This document shows, piece after piece, positions 60,781 through 64,000 of a stretch of DNA of 64,000 nucleotides (position 1 is its first letter; every line of letters begins with the position of its first letter). The stretch is from contig NZ_JAPLET010000010.1 of NCBI RefSeq assembly GCF_026391055.1, forward strand, positions 124,001 to 188,000, read 5' to 3'. The DNA comes from Spirosoma sp. (GTDB lineage: Bacteria; Bacteroidota; Bacteroidia; Cytophagales; Spirosomataceae). The notes beneath the pieces are model-generated. The model ran no database searches and was not told the origin of the DNA. It saw nothing but the letters and a program-made list of their open reading frames with translations. Position numbers and translations under genes: made by a program.

Positions 60781-61695
60781 CTATACTGCCGACTGTTTTA
60801 TTCCCTCGCTATAGTTTGTGGCCGCAAAAAACCGATTCTCAAATTTGCTGCTGTCGAACAGATAATCGGAATCGCTTTGATACAGCATTTCCCGTGTTTC
60901 GCCGACAACCGGGTTAAACAATCCCCCCAGCCAAACCATCCAGTTCGACAACACTGAATAATTAGGTTTTACACCATACGCTGCCGCAGCCTGGCCGATG
61001 AATTCATGACCCGTCAGTGCCTTGCGGTCGGTGGGGAGGTGCCAGGTTTGTCCGTAGGCGTCGGGTGCATTTCCGAGAGTAGCCGTACCCCTGCCTGCAT
61101 CGGCCACCAGCGTCATGGAGTGTTTTACTTGCGCGTTTACCAGCCAGTTTGCTGTTTTACCGGCTCTTAGTTTACTAAATACGAGTGCTTCGGTGACAGA
61201 GTTGGGCACATTTGGCCCGTAGAAATCGGCCGAGCGGGCAATAAGTGCCGTTACCCGACCGGTCTGCATGGCATCGAGCAGCATTCGGGCAATGTGGGCG
61301 CGAACCTCCCCTTTCTTGCTGATGGGATTGAACGGCGTTTCTTCCGTCATCCAGCCGCTGACGCGACCATACATGTACACATTGTCGAAAAAGACCAGTT
61401 TCGCCCCATGCCGTTCGCAGGCATCTATCGTGTTTTGCAGGACTATAGGCCATTTTTCCTGCCAGATGGACGTTTTATATGGCAGCCCCGCCACCAGATA
61501 AACGACGGCTGAACCGGCCACCGCCTGTTCCGTTTGTTGAGCATCGGTCAGGTCGGCCTGAACCAACTCATCGGTGGGATTGACGGTTTTTGGATTACGA
61601 CTCACCAGCCGAATGGTATCGGTATAAGCGGGAAGCTGGCGCGCCAATTCCGTAGCGATTATCCCGCCAGCGCCCAAAATGGTTTGTCTGTTCAT
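60781..61695 (-). CDS. NAD-dependent epimerase/dehydratase family protein
   Basis: 304 residues with an atypical short-chain dehydrogenase Rossmann start, TILGAGGIIATELARQLPAY (GxGGxxG). LVQADLTDAQQTEQAVAGSA corresponds to the acidic loop and VVYLVAGLPYKTSIWQEKWP to the next strand. The active-site tyrosine lies in VYMYGRVSGWM, though the usual YxxxK is not clear. This resembles NAD-binding epimerase-like proteins of the extended SDR group; substrate unknown. It is monocistronic with a terminator downstream. Confidence 0.85.
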   Translation of the reverse strand: MNRQTILGAGGIIATELARQLPAYTDTIRLVSRNPKTVNPTDELVQADLTDAQQTEQAVAGSAVVYLVAGLPYKTSIWQEKWPIVLQNTIDACERHGAKLVFFDNVYMYGRVSGWMTEETPFNPISKKGEVRAHIARMLLDAMQTGRVTALIARSADFYGPNVPNSVTEALVFSKLRAGKTANWLVNAQVKHSMTLVADAGRGTATLGNAPDAYGQTWHLPTDRKALTGHEFIGQAAAAYGVKPNYSVLSNWMVWLGGLFNPVVGETREMLYQSDSDYLFDSSKFENRFFAATNYSEGIKQSAV

Positions 61696-61931
61696 AGTTG
61701 CGAAAGGTAGGTAGTTTATTGATAATCAAGCAAGGCCACAAATATTTTCTACCTGTAGTAGTTGTATAGTACCCAGCAGTATAGAATCAGAACCAACCGT
61801 TGCCCAATTAACCCAAGTTCCATATTTAATTTGCCAACCCAAACAGACAGCCGTATTTTTATAAGATGATATACGGTTCGCCGAATTTATTGTATCGACT
61901 ACAGATTTCATCAATAAGCAGATACCTATCA

Positions 61932-64000
61932 ATGTACACCTCTACAACTTCCTTTCTTCTTCGATCTGTCCTATTGCTTACACTTGCGGCACCCGCTAGA
62001 GCGCAAACACCACCGGTCACGCCAACCCCAAAATTCGCCTATGCTGAACCGAACCTTTCGCCCGATGGGGCCGAAGTAGCTTTCGTTTCGGGTGGCGACA
62101 TCTGGACGGTGCCCGCTGCAGGTGGTGAAGCCCGGCTGCTGGTTTCGCATCCCGATAATGAGTCCCGCCCGCTCTATTCGCCCGATGGCAAGTATCTGGC
62201 GTTTGTGTCGTCGCGCACCGGCAACGGCGATGTGTATCTGCTTACACTGGAAACAGGTGCTACCAAACGTCTGACCTACGACGACGGAGCCGAAGTGCTC
62301 AACGCCTGGTCGCGGGATGGCAAGATGATCTATTTCCAGTCGACGGCCAAAGATATTTCGGGTATGAACGACATCTACCGGGTGTCGATAAATGGTGGTA
62401 CACCGATGGCAATTACCGCCGATCGCTATGCCAATGAATTTTACGGCGCTCCATCGCCCGATGGCAGGACGCTGGCTTTCTCGGCGCGGGGCATTGCCTC
62501 TAATCAGTGGTGGCGTAAAGGCCATAGCCACCTCGACGAATCCGAAATCTGGCTGCTCCATGCCGATGTTAAAAAAGCAGGAACGGCCTACGAACGCCTT
62601 ACCGAAGGTGGAGCCAAAGACCTCTGGCCGATGTGGAGCGCCGACGGAAAGACCCTCTTTTACGTATCCGACCGTACGCAGGGACAAAACTTGTGGACGC
62701 TCCCGCTGGGCGGCAAACCAATCATGCTGACCGCGTTTACCAACGGGCGGGTGCTGTGGCCATCCATCAGCTACGACGGCAAAAGCATCGTTTTCGAGCG
62801 TGATTTTCAACTCTGGAAATACGAAGTTGCCAGCAAGCAGGCCGCTCCCATGTCGGTTAAGCTGCGGGGCGTTGCCGCCAGCCCGGCAGTTGACCGGCTG
62901 AAGCTGACGAACCAGTTCCGCGAACTGGCGCTCTCACCGGATAGCAAGAAAGTGGCGTTTGTAGCCCATGGCGAAGTCTTTGCCGCATCTACGAAAGACG
63001 GGGGCGACGCGACCCGAATCAGCACTAGTGCCGCCAACGAATCGCAGCCCGTCTGGACACCTAACAGCCGCAGCCTTGTCTACGTATCCCAGCGCGATGG
63101 TGCCGCTCACCTCTATCGCTACGACTTTGCCACCCGCGACGAAACCCGCTTGACCGACGGCACGCTGGACGACAGTTCGCCCGTATTCTCGCCCGATGGC
63201 AAGTCGCTGGCTTATGTCCGAAATGGACAGGAGTTGCGTGTGCTGGACATCGCCACCAAAAAAGATCGTCTATTGAAGAAAGCGTATCTAGGCCGTCCGC
63301 CTTTTGGGTCGAATGGAGCCGTTGTGTGGTCGCCAGATGGCAAATGGATTGCGTTTGCATCGTACGGGGCGAAAACCTTCCGAAATATCTCGGTCATTCC
63401 AGCCGCTGGGGGCGAAAGCAAGCCCGTTAGTTTTCTGGCGAATACGTTTGGTGGCAATGTAACTTGGAGCCCAGATGGAAAATACATTCTCTTCAGCACC
63501 ACCCAGCGCACCGAAACCGCACAGATTGCCCGCATCGACCTGGTGCCCCGTTCGCCCAAATTCCGGGAAGACCAGTTCCGGGATCTGTTCAACGAAGAGG
63601 TGCCGAAAACGCTGAAACCCGCCCCAACATCACCCGCCGTCGCCAAGACCGCATCGCGTGACACGAGTACATCTGCCCTTGGCGACACAGCCAAACTGGG
63701 CAAAAGTGGTGCTCCGACAAAGATCGTTTTTGAAGACATTCGCCAGCGGCTGAGCCTGTTGCCGGTGGGTGTCGATGTCGATGCCCATTCGATCAGTAAG
63801 GATGGCAAAACGCTGTTGCTGATTGCTACCGTGGCCGGTCAGCAGAATCTATACACGTATTCGCTCGATGAGTTGGGCCGCGATCAGAGCGTTGCCCGGC
63901 AACTTACCTCCACCGCTGGCAACAAAAACGGCGCGCAGTTCTCGCCCGATGGCAAAGAGATTTATTACCTCGAACAGGGCCGTATCCAGTCTATTTCGCT
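61932..64000 (+). CDS. Tricorn/S41-like beta-propeller peptidase, 5' part
   Basis: The first ~690 codons of a gene that runs off the window end. A signal peptide (SVLLLTLAAPARAQ) precedes a PD40-type beta-propeller with many SPDG repeats: NLSPDGAEVAFVSGGDIWTV, YSPDGKYLAFVSSRTG, WSADGKTLFYVSDRT, FSPDGKSLAYVR, WSPDGKWIAFASYG. This is the pattern of the tricorn-protease-homologue propeller, in which the catalytic domain (S41 or amidohydrolase) follows later, outside this window. The enzyme class therefore cannot be fixed. An antisense frame of similar length opposite this gene is a shadow of it. Confidence 0.85.
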   Translation, partial: MYTSTTSFLLRSVLLLTLAAPARAQTPPVTPTPKFAYAEPNLSPDGAEVAFVSGGDIWTVPAAGGEARLLVSHPDNESRPLYSPDGKYLAFVSSRTGNGDVYLLTLETGATKRLTYDDGAEVLNAWSRDGKMIYFQSTAKDISGMNDIYRVSINGGTPMAITADRYANEFYGAPSPDGRTLAFSARGIASNQWWRKGHSHLDESEIWLLHADVKKAGTAYERLTEGGAKDLWPMWSADGKTLFYVSDRTQGQNLWTLPLGGKPIMLTAFTNGRVLWPSISYDGKSIVFERDFQLWKYEVASKQAAPMSVKLRGVAASPAVDRLKLTNQFRELALSPDSKKVAFVAHGEVFAASTKDGGDATRISTSAANESQPVWTPNSRSLVYVSQRDGAAHLYRYDFATRDETRLTDGTLDDSSPVFSPDGKSLAYVRNGQELRVLDIATKKDRLLKKAYLGRPPFGSNGAVVWSPDGKWIAFASYGAKTFRNISVIPAAGGESKPVSFLANTFGGNVTWSPDGKYILFSTTQRTETAQIARIDLVPRSPKFREDQFRDLFNEEVPKTLKPAPTSPAVAKTASRDTSTSALGDTAKLGKSGAPTKIVFEDIRQRLSLLPVGVDVDAHSISKDGKTLLLIATVAGQQNLYTYSLDELGRDQSVARQLTSTAGNKNGAQFSPDGKEIYYLEQGRIQSIS

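Noticed and set aside
61726..61931. 68-codon minus-strand frame before the propeller gene
   Set aside because: No signal, no family, biased composition; the region is more likely the promoter of the rightward gene.
61971..62810. 279-codon open frame on the minus strand
   Set aside because: It lies wholly opposite the propeller gene, whose repeats of SPDG codons keep the antisense frame open; no start context or family match.

Overview
The window is chromosomal DNA of a Bacteroidota bacterium, most likely Cytophagales of the Spirosoma/Spirosomataceae type. Reasons: the ribosomal cluster runs secY-map-infA-rpmJ-rpsM-rpsK-rpsD-rpoA-rplQ, there are TonB-dependent receptors with carboxypeptidase-like N-terminal domains, and there are DUF4249, DUF6089, GH97 and DUF1080 proteins, a DAHP synthase/chorismate mutase fusion and a type II NADH dehydrogenase of the kind common in this phylum. 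Genus-level placement is inference. Most genes have a GC content near 50 %; one block (about 52.74-56.2 kb) is strikingly AT-rich.

Layout. 0-8.2 kb: 3' half of the spc/alpha ribosomal protein operon from the end of rplF to rplQ, closed by a hairpin-plus-T8 terminator; many of its spacers carry inverted repeats. 8.2-9.3 kb: carA. 9.4-13.5 kb: a large DUF4011-type superfamily 1 helicase with a degenerate Vsr-like tail, interrupted in frame by a palindromic repeat element. 13.5-17.1 kb: siderophore receptor plus PepSY membrane protein (iron uptake), preceded by a Fur-box-like palindrome. 17.2-26.2 kb: terC, a family 2 glycosyltransferase, lpdA, prfB with its programmed +1 frameshift, a Gfo/Idh/MocA dehydrogenase-MFS-SGNH group and a DUF2306-like membrane protein. 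26.3-31.0 kb: leftward run of LytTR regulator, rhomboid protease, polyprenyl synthase, DUF6089 protein, deaminase and Nudix hydrolase. 31.2-38.5 kb: secreted proteins and peptidases (S9, S46), a DinB-like protein and a small lipoprotein. 38.6-47.3 kb: ndh, a TonB receptor/DUF4249 pair, DAHP synthase/chorismate mutase, proline dehydrogenase and lspA. 47.7-52.6 kb: OmpA-type lipoprotein, lactonase, GH97 glycosidase and DUF1080 protein. 56.5-64 kb: TetR regulator with two small membrane proteins, SMP-30-like lipoprotein, second DUF1080 protein, VOC protein, NAD-dependent epimerase and the first two thirds of a Tricorn/S41-like propeller protein cut by the window end.

The most exciting content is the AT-rich island at 52.9-55.9 kb. 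It is a two-gene operon with an ATGA overlap. The second gene is a short prokaryotic Argonaute (MID-PIWI only, catalytic residues replaced). The first gene joins an N-terminal PD-(D/E)XK/SMEK-like putative nuclease domain to an APAZ-like domain. By analogy with SPARTA, SPARSA and SPARDA this should be a guide-dependent immune system in which the Argonaute senses invading nucleic acid and the partner is the effector; the effector type appears different from the TIR, SIR2 and DUF4365/DREN effectors. It has inserted into a locus of secreted sugar-handling proteins (lactonase, GH97, DUF1080, SMP-30), next to a degenerate duplicated fragment of the SMP-30-like gene and a small gene broken by an amber codon.

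A second theme is the unusual number of long perfect or near-perfect hairpins: terminators with stems up to 37 bp, a 30-bp-stem palindrome in the leader of prfB, a hairpin burying a start codon, a mini tRNA-like fold, and a 56-bp-arm palindrome inside an open reading frame.
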